A stretch of 64,000 nt of DNA from Carboxylicivirga sp. M1479 (GTDB lineage: Bacteria; Bacteroidota; Bacteroidia; Bacteroidales; Marinilabiliaceae). The notes beneath the pieces were generated by a model. It did not search any database, was not told the origin of the DNA, and was given only the letters and a program-made list of their open reading frames with translations. The stretch lies in contig NZ_VKDE01000004.1 of the NCBI RefSeq assembly GCF_007097485.1, positions 124,001-188,000 of the forward strand, given 5' to 3'. The stretch's first letter is position 1, and each line of letters begins with the position of its first letter. Both the position numbers and the translations under genes were made by a program. Positions 1 to 8,142 of the stretch are shown here, piece by piece.

Positions 1-814
1 ACGATGCTGTTGCTGATGAGTTTGGCTTTGGTATTGCTACTATTATGGATCTTCCTTTAGGTACCTACGACATTACTGTTTCAATGGATGGTTTTGTTAC
101 TCAAACAATATCATTTGACTTAACCAGTGATGTAACAACTCAAGGAGTCCCAACAGTTTCATTGGTGCCTGTTCCAACAGAAAATCTGCCAGTCATCGTT
201 AAAGATGCATCGGTAACACCACCTATTGGACCATCTATTGGAATTGATCCAACATTATTAGGAGGTGCTACTGTATCGGTTACCGACGGTGTTGATACCT
301 GGACCGGAACAACCGGCAACGATGCTATGGCTGATGAGTTTGGATTTGGTATTGCTACTATTATGGACTTGCCATTAGGTACCTACGACATTACTGTTTC
401 AATGGATGGTTTTGTTACTCAAACAATATCATTTGACTTAACCAGTGATGTAACAACTCAAGGAGGCCCAACGGTTTCATTGGTTCCTGTTCCAACTGAA
501 AACCTGCCAGTCATCGTTAAAGATGCATCGGTAACACCACCTATTGGACCATCTATTGGAATTGATCCAACATTATTAGGAGGTGCTACTGTATCGGTTA
601 CCGACGGTGTTGATACCTGGACCGGAACAACCGGCAACGATGCTATGGCTGATGAGTTTGGATTTGGCATTGCTACTATTATGGATCTTCCTTTAGGTAC
701 TTACGACATTACTGTTTCAATGACAGGTTATGTATCTCAAACAATATCATTTGATTTAACAAGTGATGTGACAACACAAGGAGGCCCAACGGTTTCATTG
801 GTGCCTGTTCCTAC
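1..814 (+). repeat. 318-bp near-identical in-frame tandem repeat
   Basis: Copies begin at 45, 363 and 681, with the tail of another copy at 1-44. Full units differ by only a few bases (for example cttcctttagg versus ttgccattagg). The last copy diverges (SMTGYVSQ instead of SMDGFVTQ) and stops near 814, where the sorting domain begins. Confidence 0.9.
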
Positions 815-1064
815 TTCAATTGATAAAAACGAAAGTAGCACCTTGTCAGTGTATCCTAATCCAACTGCAGATTTTGTTAATATTCAATCAGAAGTGGCAA
901 TTCGTTCGGTAGAAGTGTTCTCAACAGGAGGTGCACTAATTAAACGATTCGATGGAGAAGCAATTTCTCAAATAAACATAGCTGAGTTAGTGAATGGTAT
1001 CTACATCATTAAAACCACTGATAGAAATAGAAATCAACAGATAACAAAGATTAATAAACATTAA
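1..1064 (+). CDS. T9SS type A sorting-domain protein, 3' part of gene
   Basis: The frame is open from base 3, so the gene begins before the window. At least 2.5 copies of a 106-residue beta-rich repeat (period 318 bp, copies starting at bases 45, 363 and 681) precede a C-terminal domain of about 80 residues carrying the YPNPT motif, a GIYIIKT strand and a basic end. That tail is the type A T9SS sorting signal, so the protein is probably exported and anchored on or released from the cell surface. The repeats look like small carboxypeptidase-regulatory/Ig-like modules. Function is unknown; an adhesin or a surface partner of the following SusC/SusD system is possible. The repeats are almost identical at DNA level. 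Sorting-domain call is firm, role is not. Confidence 0.85.
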   Translation, partial: DAVADEFGFGIATIMDLPLGTYDITVSMDGFVTQTISFDLTSDVTTQGVPTVSLVPVPTENLPVIVKDASVTPPIGPSIGIDPTLLGGATVSVTDGVDTWTGTTGNDAMADEFGFGIATIMDLPLGTYDITVSMDGFVTQTISFDLTSDVTTQGGPTVSLVPVPTENLPVIVKDASVTPPIGPSIGIDPTLLGGATVSVTDGVDTWTGTTGNDAMADEFGFGIATIMDLPLGTYDITVSMTGYVSQTISFDLTSDVTTQGGPTVSLVPVPTSIDKNESSTLSVYPNPTADFVNIQSEVAIRSVEVFSTGGALIKRFDGEAISQINIAELVNGIYIIKTTDRNRNQQITKINKH

Positions 1065-1076
1065 TCATTGCCCATG

Positions 1077-1103
1077 ACTACCCTCTCAACGGGGAGGGTA
1101 GTT
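1077..1103 (+). terminator. hairpin terminator after the T9SS gene
   Basis: A 9-bp perfect stem, ACTACCCTC pairing with GAGGGTAGT, with an 8-nt loop, lies 13 nt after the stop codon. It has no long T run, so it is a moderate call. Confidence 0.6.
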
Positions 1104-1199
1104 ATTAATGAATGCTAATGGTCGATTTATGCAAGCTCTTTATTCTGCTTAGCAGTGTTTGCATCATCATACCCACGCAACAAACTAAAAACAATAAGC

Positions 1200-1622
1200 A
1201 TGAAAAATAAGTATTTGATAGTATGTCTATTCCTTATGCCTATATGGCTGGCATGTCAAAAAGATGAAGTTGAAGATACCACTCCTCCGGTAGCTAGGGT
1301 TGAATTGCCAACAAATAATACGATGTACTATCGTGGTAACACCCTTATGTTCACCGGATACTTCACTGATGATGTAGAATTAAAAGAGTGCACCTTTTAT
1401 TTGAGTCAGGGTCTAAAAGCAGCCCGTGGTTGGGATGAGGTTTGGGAGCCAGATGCTCAAACATTTCCTCTATCCGGATTGGAAGATGAGTTGATTGAAC
1501 AGTATTTATTCGAGTTGATGATACCTAACGAAATTAAATCGGGTGACTATGTGCTCAAGGTACTGACTGTAGATAAAGCCCTAAACTATAGTACGACAGA
1601 GATACCTATTCAGATAAAATAA
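1200..1622 (+). CDS. DUF4625-like lipoprotein
   Basis: A 140-aa lipoprotein. The start at 1200 is chosen over an in-frame ATG at 1155 because it puts a signal peptide (MKNKYLIVCLFLMPIWLAC) directly at the N-terminus, with a lipobox ending at Cys19. The mature part begins with acidic residues and then TPPVARVELPTNNTMYYRGN, followed by FTGYFTDDVELKECTFYL. This beta-sandwich pattern recalls DUF4625, which is often found beside SusC/SusD genes. It lies 71 bp before susC with no terminator between, so it may belong to the same transcription unit. Substrate is unknown. Confidence 0.7.
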   Translation: MKNKYLIVCLFLMPIWLACQKDEVEDTTPPVARVELPTNNTMYYRGNTLMFTGYFTDDVELKECTFYLSQGLKAARGWDEVWEPDAQTFPLSGLEDELIEQYLFELMIPNEIKSGDYVLKVLTVDKALNYSTTEIPIQIK

Positions 1623-1693
1623 TTCACACTTAAATAAGTGTAATATAATATAGATCAGAGATTAACTAAATAAAGAACTACAAAAATATCGAC

Positions 1694-4600
1694 ATGAAGC
1701 ATGTATTTTATTATCTGCTCTTGCTTTGTATTGCCTTTTCTGAACCACTATTTGCTCAAAATAGCACAATACGTGGTACAGTTAAAGACAAAAGCAATGG
1801 CGAAGCAATGATTGGCGTCACTATCGTAGTGAAAGGAACAACAATAGGGACCGTGACTGATTTTGAAGGGAATTATAATTTGCAGGTGCCACAAGAAGCA
1901 AATGCACTTTTATATTCATTTATTGGCTATGAACAACAAGAAGTAGCCTTAACGGGTCAGCAAGTAATTAACATCTTGTTAGAGTCGGATTCAGAGTCAA
2001 TTGATGAAGTAATTGTAACTGGGTATGGCATTAAAAAGAAGGGTACTTATACAGGTTCGGTAGAAGTTGTGTCAGCCGATAAGATTGAGCAAGTGCCTGT
2101 TGCCAGTTTTGACCAGGTACTGCAAGGACAAGCCCCCGGATTAATAGCTGTTGGCTCCTCGGGTGCTCCCGGTTCTGCTGCCACTGTACGTATTCGCGGT
2201 ATTAGCTCAATTAATGCCGGTAACGATCCTTTGTACATAATGGATGGAATCCCTATTTCAGCTGGTCAGTTTAGTGCCCTTAACCAAAACGATATTGAAA
2301 ATGTATCGATATTAAAAGATGCTACGGCCACTTCGCTATATGGTAGTAGAGCCAGTAATGGTGTTATTGTTATAACCACCAAGCGCGGAGATAAAGAGGG
2401 TAAAACAAAGATACAATATCGCGGTCAGTATGGGTTTAACCAAATAGCACGCGATAATTTTGAAATGATGAATACTGAGCAAAAGATTCAGTATGAAGAA
2501 GAGACTGGTTTGAAAGATTACACTCCAGAAGAAAAATTGGAGTTGATGAAAACCAATACCAATTGGCTCGATGTGGTTTTGCGCGATGCCATGACAATGT
2601 CGCACGAGCTATCGGCAAGTGGAGGAAATGAAAAAACACAGTTTTATGTGTCGGGTAGCTATTACTACCAAGAGGGTATACAGTACCGTTCTGATTTTGA
2701 CCGCATGAACTTTCGCTTGAATCTGGATAATAAAATATCGGAGAAAGCTAATTTGGGAACGAATTTGACCATTGGATACGAAACCAACAGCAATACCATT
2801 ACAGGAGGCAACAATGTTTACAATCCAATTTTCTCTGCTCGTTTACTTAATCCGTATTTAAAGGCCTACGACGAAAACGGTGATTACAATAATGAAGGAC
2901 TGCCTTGGGCTAACCCCATCGAACAATTGATGTTAAACGATAATTCAAATAACACCTTAAAGATTGTTGGAGGTGTATTTTTTGACGTTGAATTAGCCAA
3001 AAACCTGGTGTTCAAAACCAATGTAGGTGTCGATTTTTACGATTATACCGCAACGAGCTATTTACATCCCGATTCTGAATGGGGAGCTGCTACGCATGGT
3101 AAAACTACGCGTGCATTCAGGCGTAACTTTCGCATTACACCAACCAATACCTTGCGCTATAAGCTAATGCTTAATGATGCCCATGACTTTAACTTTTTGC
3201 TTGGTCAGGAATTGATTAGTAATAACTCTGAGTCGTTTAGCGTAGGAGCTAAAAATCTACCCAAAGATTTGAAAGTACTAAATGTGGCGGCAGAAGCCGA
3301 TACCTGGGGCGGCAGCGCTTATGATTACTCCGTGGCTTCCTTTTTTGCCAATTTAGCTTATAACTATAAGTATAAATACCTCGTTGATCTAAGTATCCGG
3401 CGCGATGGATCATCACGCTTTGGTCAGAATAACCGCTGGGGAACATTTTGGAGTGCTGGTGCCGGTTGGAATATTCAGGAAGAGGAGTTTATGAAAGATA
3501 TTTCATGGCTCGATCAGTTAAAAATTAGAGCCAGTATAGGTGAAACAGGTAATTATAACATTGGAAATTATGAGCACCTGGCGTTATTTGGTTATGGTAC
3601 GTATATGAATCAAAGTGCGGCCTATTTTTACCAACATCAGAACGATGACCTTACCTGGGAGAGAAAGCTTAAAGCCAATGTGGCCCTAGATATGGCGTTT
3701 ATGCGCAAGTACCGCATGAAAGTTGATTTGTATCAAGAAACTACTAAGGATATGTTATTCTACATACCTTATTCTATTACCAGTGGTACATCGGGTAGGA
3801 TGGAAAATATTGGCGAGATGACTAATACAGGTATTGAACTGGAATTGGATGCGCAGATATTGAAGTTGCAAGACTTTACATTTCATTTTAATGCCAATGC
3901 TGCTTACAATAAAAATGAAGTAACCAAGCTATACAACGGTTTAGAAAACATTGATCAGGGTTATACACAAATAACGGTTGGCAAGCCCTTGGGTACATTT
4001 TATTTAACCGAGTGGGCAGGTGTTGATGAGTCGAACGGTAAAGGCCTTTGGTATCGTGCAGATGGCAGCGTTACTGATACCTATTCTGATAGTGACCGCC
4101 AATTACATGATGGCAAAGTGTATTTACCACCATTGACAGGTGGATTTACAGGCACCTTTTCATACAAAAACCTGCAATTAACTGCTTTCTTCTCGTGGAT
4201 GGCTGACAAATGGATTATAAATAACACACGTTATTTTACCGAGAGTCAGGGTATGTTTATGAGCTATAATCAAAGCACCGAAATGTTAGATTACTGGAAG
4301 CAACCCGGTGATCAGGCCAAGCACCCTTCTCCTGAATATCAGGATAATCAGTTTGATACACGTTTATTGGAGAATGCTTCATTCTTACGACTTAAGAATC
4401 TGAACATCTCTTATAATATTAATCCATCATGGCTTAACAGAACCGGATTCTTCCGTAGTGCACGTATTTATGCGCAAGGACAAAACCTGTTGACTTTTAC
4501 TAAATACACCGGTATCGATCCTGAATTTTATGGGGTTAATGAGTTGAATATGTATCCACATGTGAAAACATTCACGTTTGGTATTGACCTTGGATTTTAA
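1694..4600 (+). CDS. SusC/RagA-family TonB-linked outer membrane protein
   Basis: 968 aa, TonB-dependent outer-membrane importer. A signal peptide ends near residue 21 (LFAQ). Next come a carboxypeptidase-regulatory-like domain (about 24-105, GTVKDKSNGEAMIGVTIVVKG), the SusC signature IDEVIVTGYGIKKKGTYTGS, a plug domain (about 110-220, ILKDATATSLYGSRASNGVI) and a long 22-strand-type barrel ending in aromatic residues (FTFGIDLGF). Length is normal for the family. It is followed at once by its SusD partner; the two stop/start regions touch. Substrate cannot be told: no glycoside hydrolase, sulfatase or peptidase gene is adjacent, so this is not an obvious polysaccharide locus. Confidence 0.95.
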   Translation: MKHVFYYLLLLCIAFSEPLFAQNSTIRGTVKDKSNGEAMIGVTIVVKGTTIGTVTDFEGNYNLQVPQEANALLYSFIGYEQQEVALTGQQVINILLESDSESIDEVIVTGYGIKKKGTYTGSVEVVSADKIEQVPVASFDQVLQGQAPGLIAVGSSGAPGSAATVRIRGISSINAGNDPLYIMDGIPISAGQFSALNQNDIENVSILKDATATSLYGSRASNGVIVITTKRGDKEGKTKIQYRGQYGFNQIARDNFEMMNTEQKIQYEEETGLKDYTPEEKLELMKTNTNWLDVVLRDAMTMSHELSASGGNEKTQFYVSGSYYYQEGIQYRSDFDRMNFRLNLDNKISEKANLGTNLTIGYETNSNTITGGNNVYNPIFSARLLNPYLKAYDENGDYNNEGLPWANPIEQLMLNDNSNNTLKIVGGVFFDVELAKNLVFKTNVGVDFYDYTATSYLHPDSEWGAATHGKTTRAFRRNFRITPTNTLRYKLMLNDAHDFNFLLGQELISNNSESFSVGAKNLPKDLKVLNVAAEADTWGGSAYDYSVASFFANLAYNYKYKYLVDLSIRRDGSSRFGQNNRWGTFWSAGAGWNIQEEEFMKDISWLDQLKIRASIGETGNYNIGNYEHLALFGYGTYMNQSAAYFYQHQNDDLTWERKLKANVALDMAFMRKYRMKVDLYQETTKDMLFYIPYSITSGTSGRMENIGEMTNTGIELELDAQILKLQDFTFHFNANAAYNKNEVTKLYNGLENIDQGYTQITVGKPLGTFYLTEWAGVDESNGKGLWYRADGSVTDTYSDSDRQLHDGKVYLPPLTGGFTGTFSYKNLQLTAFFSWMADKWIINNTRYFTESQGMFMSYNQSTEMLDYWKQPGDQAKHPSPEYQDNQFDTRLLENASFLRLKNLNISYNINPSWLNRTGFFRSARIYAQGQNLLTFTKYTGIDPEFYGVNELNMYPHVKTFTFGIDLGF

Positions 4601-4638
4601 TGATAAGCTCACTATTAGTAATCGTTGATCACTTGATA

Positions 4639-6099
4639 ATGAAAGAAAAAATTAAAGATATGCATCGCAAAATAAAATATTATACCAGCAGCCTGCTCCT
4701 AATAGTGGCATTGGTAAGCTGCGAAAGCTTTTTTGAAAAAGATCCGTATGACAGCACCAAGAAAGAAGACATCATAACTAATGAAAAGGATGCTCAAACT
4801 TTGCTTTATGGTATGTACGCTGGTTTTAAGTCATCGGCATCGTATGGAACCTACTTAACTGTTTTAACCGATATAATGACCGATGCTTCATTGGCATCAG
4901 CCGGTTTTACCAATCAAATGGGTGATTTATATGCCTGGAAAATTAATCCTGGAACATCTGAAGTAGGTGCTGTTTGGTCAAATCACTATGCTTCTATTTA
5001 CAACACAAATTACATTTTAAATGGGATAGATGAGATTGAGGGAGATGTAGACAATATTAACCGTTTAAAAGGTGAAGCCTTGGCTGGCCGGGCGTTATTG
5101 CATTACAATCTGGTGCGTTTATACGGTAAAGCATATAATGCCACCACTTCTGCAACTGATTTGGGCGTACCCTATATCACTAATAACGACATTACATCTC
5201 CATCAAGGCACACAGTAGCTGAGGTGTATAAGTATATAGTTGATGATTTGGAAGATGCCGAGGTTCTATTGCAAGACAACATGTATTACGATAACATGGT
5301 GTTTACCAAAGATTTTGTAAAGGGATTAATGGCCCGAGTTCTGCTGGATATGAAAAACTACGATGGTGCAATTGCTTATGCCACCCAGTTGATCGAAAGT
5401 CCGTCTTATGCCTTGTCAGAAGGTTTGGGTTTTATTAATATGTGGTTGCATGATTCAGGCAGCGAAATAATTTGGCGAGTTGGTTATTCCCCTACCGATT
5501 ATGGTGCTGCTCCAGGTTATAACTTTTATAATCGTAACAATAGCAACACCTTGCCATTGCCCGATTATATTCCGGCCGAGTGGTGGGTAAATAGCTTTAA
5601 CCCGTCTTTGGATGTGCGCTACACTTCTTACCTCACTTACACACAAACTGGCTTTGGTTGGACTGGGCATTTAATACGCAAATATCCAACCAATCCGGCT
5701 TATACATCTCAGGGATTAAACATGCCAAAACCAATGCGTTTAGCAGAGATGTATTTGATTCGTGCGGAAGCGCATGCCTATAACAACACGGATGATTTAG
5801 CACGCGATGATATCAATGAATTGCTGTCGAAACGAATCATAGATTTTACTGGTATTAGTTTGTCTGGTGATGATTTAAAAGAATACATCGCTGATGAGCG
5901 GAAGCGTGAGCTCATGTTTGAAGGCTTTTATTGGTTTGATTTAAAGCGCATGGGTAAAGGATTTGAGCGTGTGCCACAGGCTAATACTTCAACGGCTAAT
6001 GATTTACAAATAGCGGCTGATGATTATCGTTGGCAATGGCCTATTCCAACCTCTGAGTTAAATGGGAATGAGAATATTGAGCAAAATGCAGGTTATTAA
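4639..6099 (+). CDS. SusD/RagB-family nutrient-binding lipoprotein
   Basis: 486 aa surface lipoprotein that would cap the SusC barrel. The start at 4639 gives a signal peptide with lipobox LVSC; an ATG at 4660 is also possible. The earlier in-frame ATG at 4600 overlaps the susC stop and spoils the signal peptide. SusD hallmarks are visible: the N-terminal FFEKDPYD segment, TPR-like helices (GEALAGRALLHYNLVRLYG), and the C-terminal block RLAEMYLIRAEAHAY...INELLSKR...IADERKRELMFEGFYWFDLKR. It is in the same operon as susC (spacing 38 bp). Ligand unknown. Confidence 0.93.
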   Translation: MKEKIKDMHRKIKYYTSSLLLIVALVSCESFFEKDPYDSTKKEDIITNEKDAQTLLYGMYAGFKSSASYGTYLTVLTDIMTDASLASAGFTNQMGDLYAWKINPGTSEVGAVWSNHYASIYNTNYILNGIDEIEGDVDNINRLKGEALAGRALLHYNLVRLYGKAYNATTSATDLGVPYITNNDITSPSRHTVAEVYKYIVDDLEDAEVLLQDNMYYDNMVFTKDFVKGLMARVLLDMKNYDGAIAYATQLIESPSYALSEGLGFINMWLHDSGSEIIWRVGYSPTDYGAAPGYNFYNRNNSNTLPLPDYIPAEWWVNSFNPSLDVRYTSYLTYTQTGFGWTGHLIRKYPTNPAYTSQGLNMPKPMRLAEMYLIRAEAHAYNNTDDLARDDINELLSKRIIDFTGISLSGDDLKEYIADERKRELMFEGFYWFDLKRMGKGFERVPQANTSTANDLQIAADDYRWQWPIPTSELNGNENIEQNAGY

Positions 6100-6115
6100 T
6101 TCTAAAACTATAGAA

Positions 6116-6928
6116 ATGAAAAAGATTCTTATAAAAGTTTATGCATCTATGGTTTTGCTAGTGCTATTGGGTGCTTGTCAGGAGAACAATGTGGAACTAT
6201 ACGATGGACCATCCTTAATACATTTTCTTGAAACAAAAGGGAATGTGCTAATTGATGAATCAAACCCTGTTATTACTATTGAAGTTGGTGTAACTAAAGC
6301 ATTGGATGTATCACGTGTTTTTGATGTTGTGGTAGACACCGATGAATCAACTGCTGTTGAAGGCCTTAGTTTTGAACTGTTAACGCCAACTGTCACAGTA
6401 GATGCAGGTGAGGTGATTGCTGAAGTGCAAGTTCGAGGTTTATACACAGGCGCAGAACCAACAGGACAGCTTCTTAAATTAAGCTTATCGAGCTCAAATA
6501 CAGATGAAGTAGCTTCATTCCAAAATGCCTATAACTTAGAGTTATATAAGTTTTGTGAATTCGATCAGATGGCCTTCGTGGGTACTTTTCAAGTGGTAGA
6601 AACTGATTACTGGCAGAATATTTTCGAATACGAAGTAGAATCAGTTGTTGGCGATGATCCATACTCAGTAAACATTACTGGTTTGTGGGGCACTTCTTCA
6701 CCCGTTAAAATATCTTTTGCCATTGATGAGAATACCTGTTCAATACTTAATCAGTTCTTTTTTGACGACCCGGATGCTGGTTACGACAATGCTTGGATCA
6801 GAAGTGTGGAGGATGGACAATATAATAGCTGTATGGGTAGCATTACTGGATTAAAGTACTTCATATATCCCGAAGGATCGAATCAGGGTTGGGATTTAGG
6901 AACCTTTGAGATAAAACGTATAGATTAA
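6116..6928 (+). CDS. DUF4843/Calx-beta-like lipoprotein, third SusCD operon member
   Basis: 270 aa. The start at 6116 (MKKILIKVYASMVLLVLLGAC) gives a canonical lipoprotein signal with Cys20; an upstream in-frame ATG at 6062 lies inside susD. The mature N-terminus (about 25-150) looks like a Calx-beta/DUF4843-type beta sandwich, with VVVDTDESTAVEGLSFELL and a hydrophobic-strand pattern. The C-terminal half has a separate fold with FVGTFQVVETDYW and ends GTFEIKRID. Such lipoproteins take the SusE/SusF position and probably bind substrate on the surface. Family assignment is by pattern only. A strong terminator follows, closing the operon. Confidence 0.6.
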   Translation: MKKILIKVYASMVLLVLLGACQENNVELYDGPSLIHFLETKGNVLIDESNPVITIEVGVTKALDVSRVFDVVVDTDESTAVEGLSFELLTPTVTVDAGEVIAEVQVRGLYTGAEPTGQLLKLSLSSSNTDEVASFQNAYNLELYKFCEFDQMAFVGTFQVVETDYWQNIFEYEVESVVGDDPYSVNITGLWGTSSPVKISFAIDENTCSILNQFFFDDPDAGYDNAWIRSVEDGQYNSCMGSITGLKYFIYPEGSNQGWDLGTFEIKRID

Positions 6929-6952
6929 TAAGTGGTTTCCGATTATTGTTAA

Positions 6953-6988
6953 AAGGGCTGTATCAAAATAAGGTACAGTCCTTTTTTT
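6953..6988 (+). terminator. rho-independent terminator of the SusCD operon
   Basis: AAGGGCTGTA pairs with TACAGTCCTT (one G-T pair), loop of about 10 nt, followed by seven T residues. It lies 25 bp after the last lipoprotein gene. Confidence 0.85.
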
Positions 6989-6993
6989 ATTGA

Positions 6994-7119
6994 GGTGAAA
7001 GGCCAAGTTATTTATCAATTGAGTCTTTCAATGCTAAAATCAAAGAGTTTCGTCGGCAGTTTAGAGGTGTGAGCGATGTGAAGTTTTTCCTGTATAGACT
7101 CTGTAAAATTTATGCCTAG
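6994..7119 (+). pseudogene. C-terminal remnant of an ISAon1-type transposase
   Basis: About 41 codons stay open and end in TAG. They encode SFNAKIKEFRRQFRGVSDVK then FFLYRLCKIYA, which is the characteristic C-terminus of Bacteroidota ISAon1-family (ISL3-like) transposases as I recall them. The rest of the gene and its other end are missing, and a stop in frame sits directly upstream. Just after it lies a 10-bp direct repeat TTCTGATCCG twice (7133-7152), which may be the surviving IS end. Similarity is from memory of the family, not a search. Confidence 0.6.
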
Positions 7120-7188
7120 ACCCAGAATTTGGTTCTGATCCGTTCTGATCCGAAATTATTATTTGCAATCACCAGGCTCCATAAACAA

Positions 7189-7216
7189 CAAAAGCCTCGT
7201 AAAAACGAAGCTTTTG
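7189..7216 (-). terminator. terminator of the tRNA-Lys pair
   Basis: On the minus strand CAAAAGC pairs with GCTTTTG, with an inner TCG/CGA pairing, just beyond the 3' end of the second-transcribed tRNA. A T-rich stretch (TTGTTGTTTAT) follows. Confidence 0.65.
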
Positions 7217-7218
7217 TT

Positions 7219-7294
7219 TGGTGACTCAGCAGGGATTCGAACCCTGGACCCACGCCTTAAAAGGGCGTTGCTCTACCAGCTGAGCTACTGAGTC
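7219..7294 (-). tRNA. tRNA-Lys (UUU), CCA encoded
   Basis: The reverse strand folds as a cloverleaf: acceptor GACTCAG/CTGAGTC, D arm AGCTCAGCTGGTAGAGC, anticodon stem ACGCC/GGCGT with loop CTTTTAA (anticodon UUU), T arm with GGTTCGAATCC, discriminator A and an encoded CCA. It is the promoter-distal member of a tandem pair. Confidence 0.97.
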
Positions 7295-7361
7295 AATCCA
7301 ATGCCAATCTTATTGGCTTTTTGCAATCTAAAAACTCTTCTTTTAGAGCTTTAAAAAGTAG

Positions 7362-7434
7362 TGACTCAGCAGGGATTCGAACCCTGGACCCACGCCTTAA
7401 AAGGGCGTTGCTCTACCAGCTGAGCTACTGAGTC
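7362..7434 (-). tRNA. tRNA-Lys (UUU), second copy, CCA not encoded
   Basis: Its 72 bases from acceptor to acceptor are identical to the copy 140 bp away, with anticodon UUU. The discriminator A is followed by CTA instead of CCA, so the CCA end must be added by nucleotidyltransferase. It is nearest to the promoter at 7460-7490. Confidence 0.95.
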
Positions 7435-7459
7435 GTACTTGTTTTTCTCAATTGCGGTG

Positions 7460-7490
7460 CAAAGATAGATGCTTTTCTTTTGAATGCAAA
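7460..7490 (-). promoter_or_regulatory. Bacteroidota-type promoter for the tRNA-Lys pair
   Basis: On the minus strand TTTG, a 19-bp spacer, then TATCTTTG, matching the TTG/TAnnTTTG consensus of the Bacteroidota housekeeping sigma factor. It ends 25 bp upstream of the first tRNA. Confidence 0.8.
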
Positions 7491-8115
7491 TTTTGAAGTA
7501 AAAAAAGTCAAAAAATATTTTGCGTTTACATGATCAGAATCGTTCTAAGAATCCCTTTTGTATTGATTTTCAAATCGACAAGATGAACTTTAGTTGTCGA
7601 ATATTTTTTTCATCAATTTTCCTGACTATATCGAATAATATCTATTCAGTATTTCGTTATTGTCTTTTATCTAAATAGTACCGAGGGATTTTACATTTCT
7701 TGAAATGTTGTGTTTTAAACCTATCATAATTAAAGGGTGTAAAAATGGAAGTGAATTATTCTTTTTATGGTTACCGGTGAATTAGAAAAAACAGTTGCTG
7801 TTATTGTTTCCTCATAGTGGGATGACACTAACCTTGCCATGGCTGACTTAGGTTTGGAGATCGAATAATCATGAATAGTACTATTGAGATTACACAAAAA
7901 CACTTTAGATAGTTAAGAATATAACAGCTGATTAATCTGATTACTATTAATAGGGTAAAAAAAATATCCCGCACTGCTTATTATCTCACACGATGAGTAA
8001 GTAATCATCAGCAATTTGAAAGTTGTTTTGTTGATTTGCTTTGGGGATTGATAGTGGAAACTTAATTTGTAGCTATGTGGCTTGTTTCTAGCATAAATTG
8101 TATGTGTAAAAGCTT
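7491..8115. other. gene-free AT-rich stretch
   Basis: I see no convincing gene, repeat or RNA here. An open frame on the minus strand at 7913-8140 has no family resemblance and covers the promoter of the next gene, so it is not annotated. Confidence 0.6.
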
Positions 8116-8123
8116 TATTTTTG
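8116..8123 (+). promoter_or_regulatory. -7 box for the hotdog-domain gene
   Basis: TATTTTTG matches TAnnTTTG and ends 19 bp before the ATG, implying a very short leader. A TTG lies upstream with a 15-bp spacer, shorter than ideal. Confidence 0.5.
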
Positions 8124-8142
8124 CATCTCACAACATTCAACC

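Noticed and set aside
7913-8140. Minus-strand gene of 75 codons
   Set aside because: No family pattern, no promoter, and it covers the -7 box of the plus-strand gene at 8143.
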